Below are positions 25,566-35,100 of a stretch of 64,000 bases of DNA, in pieces. The position numbers were made by a program, and so were the translations under genes. The notes under the pieces were generated by a model, which saw nothing but the letters and a program-made list of their open reading frames with translations, was not told the DNA's origin and ran no database searches. Source of the stretch: Bacteroidota bacterium (lineage in GTDB: Bacteria > Bacteroidota > Bacteroidia > Chitinophagales > Chitinophagaceae); the NCBI GenBank assembly GCA_018267915.1, contig JAFDXN010000033.1:248001-312000 (forward strand), written 5' to 3'. Position 1 is the stretch's first letter; each line of letters opens with the position of its first letter.

Positions 25566-25847
25566 TCAACTCAGGCAAGGGACGTTTTTAGCTACCCTCA
25601 CATGCTCATAGACCCTGCATTGTTTTTCGAGCGTGCTGATGAACTGTTTGAAGTGACCACCTTTATGCGGGGGAAAGCAGATATTGTGCTCGCCCCCCAT
25701 GCCCCACTGCTTTTCAGAAAATTTAAGTTTTGGAGCATATTTTTTGTTGTAACGTTCAATAGCATCGTGTACCTCGGCAAATTCTCCACCATTGATACCA
25801 GAACCTATACTGTAAAAGGATAAGACAAGCACCTGCCTGTCATTCAC
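25566..25847 (-). CDS. Small hypothetical protein
   Basis: 93 residues starting with GTG at 25847. It has a beta-strand start (RQVLVLSFYSIG), then a glycine-rich turn and a helix rich in Lys and Tyr (ERYNKKYAPKL). No membrane or export signal. I do not recognise a named family. It is convergent with the TonB receptor. Confidence 0.55.
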   Translation of the reverse strand: MNDRQVLVLSFYSIGSGINGGEFAEVHDAIERYNKKYAPKLKFSEKQWGMGGEHNICFPPHKGGHFKQFISTLEKQCRVYEHVRVAKNVPCLS

Positions 25848-25939
25848 CTTTGCTGGTTTTGCTTTTTGAAAAAAATGCCTATGTGCAGCAAAAAGAGATC
25901 AATAGTACCAGTATAGACGATGATATTCTGTTCAAAATA

Positions 25940-26482
25940 TTACCTTTCTATTGCTTTAATAACTTCAGGGGCATCGGGACGGGTATTGGGATAAAATACA
26001 GCCACGAGGTGTCCGTTTTCATCGATGAGGTACTTCTGGAAATTCCATTTAACGCTGACACTTTTAAAGTGGTTATACTTTTCGTTGGTCAGCCATGTGT
26101 ATATCGGCGCCTGTTTGCGGCCCTTCACGGATACTTTTGCGGCCATAGGAAAACTTACGCCATAATTCTTTTTGCAAAACGCGTCAATATCATTGCTGCT
26201 GCCGCGCTCTTCGAAAAAGAAATTGTTGCAGGGGAACCCAACTATGACGAGTGAGCCTTTGTACTTCTTATATAGTGCCTCAAGCTGCTCGTATTGCGGC
26301 GTGTAGGTGCAATGCGAAGCAGTGTTGACAATGAGTATCTTTTTTCCCCTGAACTGGGCAAAATCAATGGTGCCACCTGTGAGGCCATCAACCTTAAAGT
26401 CGTAAATGCTTTGGGGAACGGACTGAGCAACTGCAGGTAGAAAGAACAAAGAATTGAATGCCCAAAGAATGTAACGACGCAT
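25940..26482 (-). CDS. Glutathione peroxidase family protein (downstream copy)
   Basis: 180 residues with a signal peptide ending near AVAQ. It has the thioredoxin-like fold of the GPx family: catalytic cysteine in NTASHCTYTPQY, and Trp-Asn in KWNFQKYLI. The segment usually CNQF reads CNNF here, so the conserved glutamine is replaced by asparagine. The family's typical QEPG segment is also altered (FFFEERGSS). It probably reduces peroxides in the periplasm using thioredoxin-like donors. It is a tandem paralogue of the next gene; the two end in the same IER. Confidence 0.85.
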   Translation of the reverse strand: MRRYILWAFNSLFFLPAVAQSVPQSIYDFKVDGLTGGTIDFAQFRGKKILIVNTASHCTYTPQYEQLEALYKKYKGSLVIVGFPCNNFFFEERGSSNDIDAFCKKNYGVSFPMAAKVSVKGRKQAPIYTWLTNEKYNHFKSVSVKWNFQKYLIDENGHLVAVFYPNTRPDAPEVIKAIER

Positions 26483-26534
26483 AGTGCAAAGTTAGGACAT
26501 AACCGGGTAGAAGCCTGACATGGAAGCGGCGAAA

Positions 26535-26562
26535 TAAAAAAGGCCCGGGGTAACCGGACCTT
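26535..26562 (-). terminator. Terminator between the two peroxidase genes
   Basis: AGGTCCGG, TTACC and CCGGGCCT on the minus strand form a stem with one G-T pair followed by six T. It ends the transcript of the upstream peroxidase copy, so the second copy must have its own promoter or rely on read-through. Confidence 0.75.
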
Positions 26563-26584
26563 CCTGAATATTCCAGGTAAGTAA

Positions 26585-27127
26585 TTACCTCTCGATGGCA
26601 TTGATGATGTCGGCGCGCATGGGGCTCATGCCCGGCTCGAAGACGGCCACGAGGTTCCCTTTTTCGTCAATAAGGTATTTCTGGAAGTTCCATTTCACAT
26701 CGCTGTCCTTAAGGCCGTTGTATTTTTTTTCGGTCAGCCAGTGGTATATAGGCGCCATCTCGTTGCCCTTCACTGTTATTTTAGCAGCCATGGGGAAGCT
26801 GACGCTGTAATTTTTTTTGCAGAACTCGGCTATCTGCTGATTGCTGCCCGGCTCCTGGTGGCCAAAGTCATTAGCAGGAAAACCAACGATTACCAATTTG
26901 CCTTTATACTTTTCAGAGATCTTCTCAAGATCGGCGTACTGAGGCGTATTGCCACATTCGGATGCTGTATTAACGATGAGTATCTTTTTTCCTTTGAAAG
27001 CGGAAAAATCGATGGTGCCGCCTGTGAGCGACTCTACTTTAAAGTCGTAAATACTCTTAGGCACCGCATCCGTTTTCGGAGCAGGCACAAAGAAGAATTT
27101 GATCATTAAGAGAATAGAAAATAACAT
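26585..27127 (-). CDS. Glutathione peroxidase family protein (upstream copy)
   Basis: 180 residues with a hydrophobic N-terminus. The peroxidatic cysteine lies in NTASECGNTPQY, FPANDFGHQEPGS replaces the usual FPCNQFG.QEPG, and KWNFQKYLI supplies Trp-Asn. It is closer to the family norm than the downstream paralogue because QEPG is intact. The NDF variant is common in bacterial GPx proteins. The role is probably reduction of lipid or other hydroperoxides. It has its own terminator at 26535. Confidence 0.88.
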   Translation of the reverse strand: MLFSILLMIKFFFVPAPKTDAVPKSIYDFKVESLTGGTIDFSAFKGKKILIVNTASECGNTPQYADLEKISEKYKGKLVIVGFPANDFGHQEPGSNQQIAEFCKKNYSVSFPMAAKITVKGNEMAPIYHWLTEKKYNGLKDSDVKWNFQKYLIDEKGNLVAVFEPGMSPMRADIINAIER

Positions 27128-27244
27128 AGATGTATTTTTAGAACCTGAATAACAAACATACGATTTTTTTCATTGATGGTCATGATTAAGGGCCGGGTAC
27201 CGGACGGAGCAGGAATATTGAATGCCCAATACGGCCTGAAGTGT

Positions 27245-27252
27245 TATTTTTG
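27245..27252 (+). promoter_or_regulatory. -7 element next to a start codon
   Basis: TATTTTTG fits TAnnTTTG and ends 7 bp before the ATG at 27260, so the start of transcription would fall almost at the start codon. Confidence 0.4.
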
Positions 27253-27259
27253 GGCGCAA

Positions 27260-28744
27260 ATGAGTGGTTTTCGCAGCCTTATTGTGTTTTGTGCCCTGAC
27301 CTTAGCGGTAGCAGGCTGCGCCAATATCCAGGGTTTGCCCGGTGGAAAGAAAGACACGAAAGCGCCTGTACTGGTACGCGTGAGCCCCAAAGATTCTACC
27401 TTAAATACCCGCGTGAGTAAAATAGAGCTGCATTTTGACGAGTTCATTAACGTTGTGGATGCAGTAAAAGAAGTGCAGATATCGCCCATACTGTCGATAC
27501 CTATGACCGTAACGGGCGCCTATAAAAAAGTGACCGTGAAGATACCTGACAGCCTGCTGCAGGATAATACGACTTACCGTGTATCATTCGGCAATGCTAT
27601 AAAGGACCTCCATGAGGGAAATACCTTTACGGGTTACACGTATACATTTAGCACCGGCAGCTATTTCGACTCGCTGGAAGTAAAAGGCGAGGTACTAAAT
27701 GCCGTTACCGGCATGCCTGACACCGGCGCATGGGTGCTACTTTATAATGCGAATAACCCGGATAGTGTTGTGCTGCGCGAAAAGCCACTGTATGTTGGCA
27801 AAGTGGATGGCGGCCGCTTTTCGATAAAAGGGCTGCCGGGCAGATCATTCCGGGTCTTTGCGCTTAGAGATGCGAACAATAACCTCATCTATGATGGCAG
27901 AAGCGAATGGATAGCCTTTAAAGACGAGCCGGTAAGGGCCGGCGATTCGAGCGCGACCGCCATAAGCCTCCGGCTGTTCCCTGAAGTGCAGGACACCTCA
28001 AAGTTTAGAGCCGACAGCCTTAAAGCACTGCGGAAAGGGCAGGACATGAAGCCCAATAAAGACGCCAAAACTGAATTGACCTACACCCTGAACGTGGACA
28101 CATCGGGCATGAACAAACGCACAAAAGATATAACGAAGCCGATAGAAATAAGCCTAAACAAGAAGGTGGATAGCATCTACCCCCAACAGATAAGCCTCTA
28201 CCTGGACAGCAGCGACAAAACAGTGCCGATAGCTGTGTATAAAGACAGCAGTAAAGAAAAAACAGTGCTTGTGAAGGCCGACTGGAAAGAGAATACACTC
28301 TACACACTGAAGATACATAAAGGCTTCGCCAAAGACACATCGGGCAACGAGACCGCACCCTCAAAATATGTTTTCAGGACAAAGGAGGATGATGACTACG
28401 GGAAGCTAAACATACACTTGCCCAAGAAGTACATAAATGCAAACTATGTGCTGCTGGTAAAGGGAGATAAAGACACGGTGTACCAACAAACGGTGGCAGA
28501 CTCGATGGTGTACCTGGTGCGGCAACAGCCCGGCAGCTACAGTATGCTGTTGATAGCGGATGCCAATGGTAACGGCAAATGGGACACAGGTGATATGCTG
28601 GCCCACCTGCAGCCCGAAATAGTGATACCCTACAAAGGAAGCATAGTACTGAAGGAAGGCTGGGAAAATACTATAGACTTTGAAACCAACAAGAAACCAC
28701 GCATGGGGGGTGATGAAAAAGATAACACCCAAAACAGAAAATGA
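27260..28744 (+). CDS. Ig-like (SbsA-type) domain lipoprotein
   Basis: 494 residues from the ATG at 27260; the longer frame to 27173 would bury the signal peptide. The lipobox (LAVAGC) gives an acylated cysteine near residue 21. A Big_5/SbsA Ig-like domain follows (about residues 35-135, with the DTKAPVLVRVSPKDST start and YRVSFGNAIKD). Further beta-sandwich repeats follow, and a YTLNVD to YVFRTKEDD segment repeats the Ig-like pattern. DANNN and DANGNGKWDTGD look like Ca-binding turns. It is probably on the cell surface. It is followed closely by the S9 peptidase gene. Confidence 0.8.
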   Translation: MSGFRSLIVFCALTLAVAGCANIQGLPGGKKDTKAPVLVRVSPKDSTLNTRVSKIELHFDEFINVVDAVKEVQISPILSIPMTVTGAYKKVTVKIPDSLLQDNTTYRVSFGNAIKDLHEGNTFTGYTYTFSTGSYFDSLEVKGEVLNAVTGMPDTGAWVLLYNANNPDSVVLREKPLYVGKVDGGRFSIKGLPGRSFRVFALRDANNNLIYDGRSEWIAFKDEPVRAGDSSATAISLRLFPEVQDTSKFRADSLKALRKGQDMKPNKDAKTELTYTLNVDTSGMNKRTKDITKPIEISLNKKVDSIYPQQISLYLDSSDKTVPIAVYKDSSKEKTVLVKADWKENTLYTLKIHKGFAKDTSGNETAPSKYVFRTKEDDDYGKLNIHLPKKYINANYVLLVKGDKDTVYQQTVADSMVYLVRQQPGSYSMLLIADANGNGKWDTGDMLAHLQPEIVIPYKGSIVLKEGWENTIDFETNKKPRMGGDEKDNTQNRK

Positions 28745-28772
28745 TTATTTTGCCGCATCGTAATTCATAAGC

Positions 28773-30791
28773 ATGAAGAAAATAATAATACCAGTTTTAC
28801 TATTGGCATCGCTGGCTGTTGATGCACAAAACCGCATGACGCCTGAAATGCTATGGGGTCTGAAACGCGTGAGCGGCGAGGGTGTATCGCCGGGCGGTGA
28901 CAGGATATACTATGCATCGAAGCAATATGACTGGCACACCGAAAAGAACACCACGACCCATTACGTAATAAACGTGAATACGGGAGACAAGAAAGAGTAT
29001 AAAGTAGAAGGGAAAGAGATAGTGCAACGCGACAAAAACGTGTGGTATGCAACAGACGAAAAGGCATTATACGCGAGCGAAGACAATGGCAAAAGCTGGA
29101 GAGTGTTTTACAGCGGTTTGCAAGGCGCAGATAATATTAAGGTGTCACCCAACGGAAGGTATATAGCGTTTACCAAAGAAGTGATGGTGAACCCTATGCT
29201 TGCTAAGGATATCTATAGCGACCTGCCTAAAAGCACTATGCAGGTGTATGATGACCTGATGTACCGCCACTGGGACACCTGGGAAGACGGCATGTACTCG
29301 CACGTTTTCGTAGCGGACGTGAAAAAAGGCAAAGCAACAGATATAATGCCTGACGAGGCCTATGACTGCCCACAGAAACCCTTTGGCGGGGCTGAAGACC
29401 TGGTATGGAGCCCTACCAGCAAGGGCCTGGTATATGTATGCAAGAAAAAAAGCGGTAAGGACTATGCTCAAAGTACGAATACCGACCTGTACTACTACGA
29501 AGTTGCCACGCACCGGACTATTAACTGGACTGCCGGCATGCCCGGATATGATACTCAACCAGCCTTTAGCCCCGATGGCAATCGCATTGCATGGCTGAGC
29601 ATGGCACATGATGGCTACGAGAGTGACAAGAACAATATCATGGTTGCCGAACTGAGCGACCCCACTGCCTGGAAGATCAACGTAACAGACAACTGGGACG
29701 GCACAGTGGAAGGCTTTAGCTGGATGAACAATGGCAATATCTATTTTTCGGCTCCGTGGAAAGGCACACAACAACTGTTTGAAGCTTACCTGCCGGCTAA
29801 CCTGAAGCAAACCACCCAGCCGGAGATACGCCAGGCCACAGAGGGAGAGTTTGACATCACTGGAATAGTAGGCGAAACAAAGGACGAGATCATCGTAACG
29901 CGTTGCGACATGAACCACGCGAATGAGATATACGCAGTGAACAGGAAGGACCGCAGCATGCACCAGGTAACGCATGAGAATGACGCTACTTACAGTTCGA
30001 TAAAAATGGGCAAGGTGGAAATGCGCAAGGTGACGCTGAAGGATGGCAAAAAAATGAGCACATGGGTGATATACCCGCCCGACTTTAATCCGCACCAGAA
30101 GTACCCTACCCTGCTGTATTGCCAGGGTGGTCCGCAATCGGAAGTATCGCAGTTTTACAGCTTCCGCTGGAATTTCCAGCTGATGGCGGCTAATGGCTAT
30201 ATAGTGGTGGCGCCTAACCGCCATGGCCTGCCGGGCTTTGGCACCAAGTGGAACGAAGAAATAAGCAAAGACTGGGGCGGCCAGGCTATGAGCGACTATC
30301 TGGCTGCTATTGACGACGTATCGCAGGAAAGCTACGTGGACAAAAACAGGATGGGCTGTGTGGGCGCCAGCTATGGTGGTTACAGCGTGTACATGCTGGC
30401 CGGCATGCACGAGGGCCGCTTTAAATCGTTCATTGCGCATGATGGCCTCTTTGATCTAAAGAGTTGGTATGGCACCACTGAAGAGCTGTGGTTTGCCAAT
30501 TGGGACATTGGCGGCCCTTACTGGCAAAGCGCTAACTCAAGGGGTTACGATAAATTTAACCCAAGCAACTTTGTGAGCAAGTGGGATGCACCCATCATGA
30601 TCATCCAGGGCGGCATTGACTACCGTGTGCCTGTAGAACAAGGCCTTGAAGCCTTCCAGGCGGCACAGCTGCGGGGCATCAAGAGCAAGCTGCTGTACCT
30701 GCCCAATGAGAACCACTGGGTGCTGCATGCACAGAATGGCATAGCATGGCAGCGAGAATTCTTTAAGTGGCTGAAGGATACATTGCATTAA
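28773..30791 (+). CDS. S9-family serine peptidase (prolyl oligopeptidase type)
   Basis: 672 residues. A signal peptide (ending LAVDAQ) leads to a beta-propeller half and an alpha/beta-hydrolase half. The catalytic serine lies in GASYGGYS, the aspartate in QGGIDYRVP and the histidine in NENHWVL, all in family order. It probably cleaves oligopeptides in the periplasm, as dipeptidyl or acylaminoacyl peptidases do. It lies 28 bp after the Ig-like lipoprotein gene, perhaps cotranscribed. A terminator follows at 30808. Confidence 0.92.
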   Translation: MKKIIIPVLLLASLAVDAQNRMTPEMLWGLKRVSGEGVSPGGDRIYYASKQYDWHTEKNTTTHYVINVNTGDKKEYKVEGKEIVQRDKNVWYATDEKALYASEDNGKSWRVFYSGLQGADNIKVSPNGRYIAFTKEVMVNPMLAKDIYSDLPKSTMQVYDDLMYRHWDTWEDGMYSHVFVADVKKGKATDIMPDEAYDCPQKPFGGAEDLVWSPTSKGLVYVCKKKSGKDYAQSTNTDLYYYEVATHRTINWTAGMPGYDTQPAFSPDGNRIAWLSMAHDGYESDKNNIMVAELSDPTAWKINVTDNWDGTVEGFSWMNNGNIYFSAPWKGTQQLFEAYLPANLKQTTQPEIRQATEGEFDITGIVGETKDEIIVTRCDMNHANEIYAVNRKDRSMHQVTHENDATYSSIKMGKVEMRKVTLKDGKKMSTWVIYPPDFNPHQKYPTLLYCQGGPQSEVSQFYSFRWNFQLMAANGYIVVAPNRHGLPGFGTKWNEEISKDWGGQAMSDYLAAIDDVSQESYVDKNRMGCVGASYGGYSVYMLAGMHEGRFKSFIAHDGLFDLKSWYGTTEELWFANWDIGGPYWQSANSRGYDKFNPSNFVSKWDAPIMIIQGGIDYRVPVEQGLEAFQAAQLRGIKSKLLYLPNENHWVLHAQNGIAWQREFFKWLKDTLH

Positions 30792-30807
30792 TATTCATGT
30801 AACAACA

Positions 30808-30840
30808 ATGAAAGGCCCCAACATTTTGGGGCCTTTTCAT
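30808..30840 (+). terminator. Terminator after the S9 peptidase gene
   Basis: AAAGGCCCCAA and TTGGGGCCTTT pair over 11 bp around a four-base loop, followed by TTCATTC. Confidence 0.85.
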
Positions 30841-30862
30841 TCAAATAAGTACCTGAAACAAG

Positions 30863-30870
30863 TATATTTG
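30863..30870 (+). promoter_or_regulatory. Putative -7 element
   Basis: TATATTTG fits TAnnTTTG and lies 15 bp before the start at 30886. Confidence 0.4.
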
Positions 30871-30885
30871 GCAAACAAGTAAGGT

Positions 30886-31332
30886 ATGCTTAAAAAGATC
30901 ATCCTGTTCCTGCTGGCGGTGTTTATCATTATCCAGTTCATACGTCCGGCTAAGAACCTTGCGGCACGAGGACCCCAACACATAGAGGCGATATACCCAA
31001 TGCCCGATAATGTTAAGCAGATCATGCGGGTGGCATGTTATGATTGCCATAGCGATAGCACGAGATATCCCTGGTATAACAGAGTGCAGCCTGTGGCCTG
31101 GTGGCTGAACCATCACGTTGATGAGGCCAAGGGCGAACTGAACTTTTCGCAGTTTGGCACCTATAGCAAGCAAAAGCAGGTAAAGAAATTACAAAAAGTG
31201 AAGAGCTCGGTAACAAAGGGATGGATGCCACTGGACAGCTACCTGTGGATACATAAGGACGCCAAACTGAGCCCCGAGCAGGCCAAGGCTATAGCCGACT
31301 GGGCCGACCAGACGATAGCACAAATACCGTAA
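30886..31332 (+). CDS. Haem-binding domain protein
   Basis: 148 residues with an N-terminal membrane segment (about residues 5-20). It carries the haem-binding motif CYDCHSDST, followed by RYPWYNRVQPVAWWLNHHV, a pattern typical of the haem-binding domain family (PF14376) of Bacteroidota. The protein is probably a membrane-anchored c-type cytochrome-like protein facing the periplasm. It lies 4 bp upstream of the exonuclease III gene, so they probably share a transcript though the functions do not obviously connect. Confidence 0.85.
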   Translation: MLKKIILFLLAVFIIIQFIRPAKNLAARGPQHIEAIYPMPDNVKQIMRVACYDCHSDSTRYPWYNRVQPVAWWLNHHVDEAKGELNFSQFGTYSKQKQVKKLQKVKSSVTKGWMPLDSYLWIHKDAKLSPEQAKAIADWADQTIAQIP

Positions 31333-31336
31333 GGCG

Positions 31337-32101
31337 ATGCGCATCATATCATACAATGTAAATGGAGTCAGGGCCGCGATCAGGAAAGGATTTGCCGACT
31401 GGCTGGCGAGCAACCCCGCAGACATCATATGCATGCAGGAGGTGAAAGCGCTGAAGGAAGACGTGGACACCAACCCACTGGAAGCAATGGGATTTGAGAC
31501 CTATTGGTTCCCCGCGCAGAAAAAAGGTTACAGCGGCGTGGCCATCTTCTCCAAAATAAAGCCCGATAATATCTACTACGGTTCAGGGATAGCGCAAAGC
31601 GATTTCGAAGGCAGGGTGATACGTGCCGACTTTGGCGACATAACACTGGTGAACGCTTACTTCCCAAGCGGCACATCGGGTGATGAAAGGCAAAGTTATA
31701 AATACCAGTGGCTCGACGAGTTCTTCGACTGGCTGAATGAGTTACGAAAAACAAGGCCAAAACTGATCGTATGCGGCGACTACAACATCTGCCACAAAGC
31801 AATCGACATTCATAACCCCGTGAGCAATAAGAAATCGTCGGGCTTTTTGCCGGAAGAGCGGGCATGGATGGATAAATTCTTTGAGAATGGCTTTGTGGAT
31901 ACCTTCAGGCTTTTTAACAAGGACCCTCACCACTACACATGGTGGACAGTGCGGGCAAATGCAAGAGAGAATAACAAGGGCTGGCGGATAGACTACATCA
32001 ATGTGACCGAGCCGCTGAAAGATATGCTAAAGCATGCCGAGATATATCCCCATATTAAGCACTCGGACCACTGCCCGGTATTTTTGGAATTAGCGATTTA
32101 A
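31337..32101 (+). CDS. xth: Exodeoxyribonuclease III
   Basis: 254 residues of the exonuclease III/AP endonuclease family: NVNGVRAA at the start, QEVKA for metal binding, CGDYNICH for the catalytic Asp-Asn pair, and SDHCPVFLE at the end. It repairs abasic sites and trims 3' ends in base excision repair. The length is standard. It has a bidirectional terminator downstream shared with the convergent giant T9SS gene. Confidence 0.95.
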   Translation: MRIISYNVNGVRAAIRKGFADWLASNPADIICMQEVKALKEDVDTNPLEAMGFETYWFPAQKKGYSGVAIFSKIKPDNIYYGSGIAQSDFEGRVIRADFGDITLVNAYFPSGTSGDERQSYKYQWLDEFFDWLNELRKTRPKLIVCGDYNICHKAIDIHNPVSNKKSSGFLPEERAWMDKFFENGFVDTFRLFNKDPHHYTWWTVRANARENNKGWRIDYINVTEPLKDMLKHAEIYPHIKHSDHCPVFLELAI

Positions 32102-32117
32102 TACGATACCTAAAAAA

Positions 32118-32143
32118 ATAAGTCCCGCCAAAGCGGGACTTAT
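32118..32143. terminator. Bidirectional terminator
   Basis: ATAAGTCCCGC and GCGGGACTTAT form a perfect 11-bp stem with a CAAA loop, flanked by A on one side and T-rich sequence on the other, between convergent genes. Confidence 0.8.
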
Positions 32144-32168
32144 CAGTTTGGCTCTTGTTTGCCGAAAA

Positions 32169-35100
32169 CTACTGCTTTGTTATTTTAACTGTCTCATTAC
32201 GTTGATCATCGCTATAGCGGATGAGGTACATACCCGACGCGAGAGGCGTGATATCGGCGACTGCTTTGTTGCCGGAAACCGGAACAGTCATCAGCAGTTT
32301 GCCACTGAGGTCGGTAATAGATATTCTGCTATTTGCTGAACGTGTGCCTGAGACCTCTATAGTAACCTTGTCCGTTACGGGATTCGGATAGGCAGCCAGG
32401 GAGCATCCATTTCTTTCAACCGTTTTGAGCTGCAGCGGGAAATTGCCGCTATGGATATAGAAGCCGCTGAAGCCGGTAATGGGGAAACTAATACTCCACC
32501 AATGATTGCCTGCATCCCAGCTAACTGAGGGGGTAATGAACTCGTAAGCTCCCGAATAATTGCCCGGGAAAGTACCCGTGCCGTGGAACTGCGTCACCCG
32601 TACGTTGCCATTGTCTGTGCCGTTAGTTGGCAGCATTGGATAGCCCATAGGGCCAGCCACAGCATTGTAAGCATCAAACTCAGCCTGGTAGGCGTAAAGG
32701 GTAATATTTGCCGTAGCCGAAGCCGCATTATTATCCGGTTCGATATCGAAGTGGCGCTGAATATAGGGTTCTGTATTGTACATATTCACGACCGGATCGA
32801 GCGTAACCTTTACAGTAGTGTTGCCACCTACAGGGCTCGCGCCCGATGGAGTAACTGTGGCCATCAGGTCGCATGTGGTGGTACGCACATCCACAGGGTT
32901 GTTAACCATGCTGTTATTGGTAACGGTAGAACCGGTAAGCCCGCCCAATATGTGGCTGTTACCGCTTACTATCGTCTTGCTATTGCTGCCCGCTGTCGCC
33001 GGCGTCGCGCAAGCAGCACTGCTGGTAAGATCGCAGGTGATCACGTCGCCCCCATTTAAGGCACCATCAATGTAAATGTCATTGTTAGTGCCGATAGGGT
33101 TACCATTCTTTTTCCATTGGTAAGAAGGGTTGTTGCCACCGTTAACCGCCGTAGCTAAAAAGGCGACCGAAGCACCATAGCAAACAGTATCGCCGGGATA
33201 AGATGAAATGCTCACAGATGCCGTAACAGCCGGGTTGACCGTCATAACCAGCGTATTGCCGGCTACAATGGACGGTATCGCACAGTTTGCATTGCTGGTG
33301 ATCACGCAGGTTATCGCATCGTTTGTATTAAGTGCATTATCGCTATATGTGGGTGTATTGCCTACAGGATTGCCGTTTTTTAGCCACTGGTATTGCGGTG
33401 CAGGTCCGCCGTTCGTTATTGCGGCACTGAAGGTAACAGTTGTACCCGCGCAGATCGTATTGCCGGGGTTGGCTGTAACGTTAACAGAGGGTATTACTAC
33501 TGGATTTACAGTCATTGTTATGCTATTACTTGATACTGTCGCAGGGCTTGCGCAGGTAGCATTGCTGGTAAGCACACAGGTGATCACGTCACCGGTGCTG
33601 AAGTTATTATCTGAAAAAGAAACGGCATTGGCGCCGATGTTCACATTGTTCTTCTTCCACTGATAAACAGGTGATGGGCCTGCATTGCTTGCCGTTGCTG
33701 TAAAGGTCACGTAAGTACCCGCACAAATCGTGTCGCCGGTGCTGGCAGCGATGCTGATGGCAGGGGTGACATTAGGTGTAACTGTCATCACTATCGCATT
33801 GCTGGTCAATGTCACCGGGTTGGCACATGTTGCATTGCTGGTGAGCGTGCATGTGACAACATCATTGTTAGCCAAAGAGGTCGTCACATAAGTGGCACCG
33901 CTACCAACCACAGTATTATTCTTTTTCCAGGAATATACCGGGGCCGGTCCTCCGTTGGTAGTAGTTGCGGTAAATGTCACAGAGGTGTTGGGGCATATGG
34001 TATTTCCCGTACTGGCCGTGATGCTGATAGTTGGTATGAGCACCGGGTTTACAGTCATCGTAATACCACTACTGGTCACCGACGTAGGCGTGGCACAGGC
34101 GGCACTGCTGGTAAGCGTGCACGTTATCACATCGCCTGTAGCCAGGTTATTGTCAGTATAAACTACCGCATTGCCTACATTTACATTGTTCTTCTTCCAC
34201 TGGTAACCCGGAGTAGGACCTGCATTTGTTGCTGTGAGGGTGAAGGTCACCGGCGTACCCGCACAAATTGTATTGCCCGGTCCGGCGGCAATAGTAATGG
34301 TAGGGACCACCGTTGGGTTTACTGTCATCACGATGGTATTGCTTGATACGATAGACGGGGTGGCACAGCTGGCATTGCTCGTCAGCACACATGTAACCAC
34401 GTCATTGTTGTTAAGGGTAGAAGTTGTAAAAGTCGTACCCACAGCTACGTTCGCATTGTTCACTTTCCACTGATAGGTCGGGCTTGGTCCGCCATTAATT
34501 GCCGAGGCAGTAAAGGTAACCGGCGTATTTGGGCATATGCTGTTGCCCGGATTAGCACTTATTGTCACAACAGGCACAACTACCGGGTTAACTACCATTG
34601 TCAGGCTATTGCTCGTAACCGTTGCGGGTGTCGCGCAGGCTGCGTTGCTGGTGAGCGTACATGTGATCGCGTCTCCGTTCGAAAGGTTGTTATCAGTGTA
34701 GACTACCGAAGTGCCTACGTTCACGTTGTTCTTTTTCCATTGATAAGAAGGTGAATTGCCTGCATTTGTCGTGGTGGCGGTGAACGTGACAAGAGAACCT
34801 GCGCAAACAGGATTAGCGGGGCTGGACGTGATGGTGATGACCGGCGTTACGGATGGATTTACCGTCATACTGATAGCATTACTTGTTGCCGTGGCCGGTG
34901 TCGCGCAGCTCGCATTGCTGGTAAGCACACAAGTTATCACATCATTGTTCGATGGTGTGTAAGTGTAAGTCGCTGCTGAACCAACATTGGCATTGTTTAC
35001 CTTCCACTGGTAAGTGGGCGACGGTCCACCATTAGCGATGGAAGCAGTGAATGTAACAGATGTGCCGGCACACACGGTGCTGCCGGGGCTGGCGGTAATA

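Noticed and set aside
29145..30440. 431-codon open frame on the minus strand inside the S9 peptidase gene
   Set aside because: It is antisense to a gene with an intact catalytic triad; no recognisable motif, and no start context.
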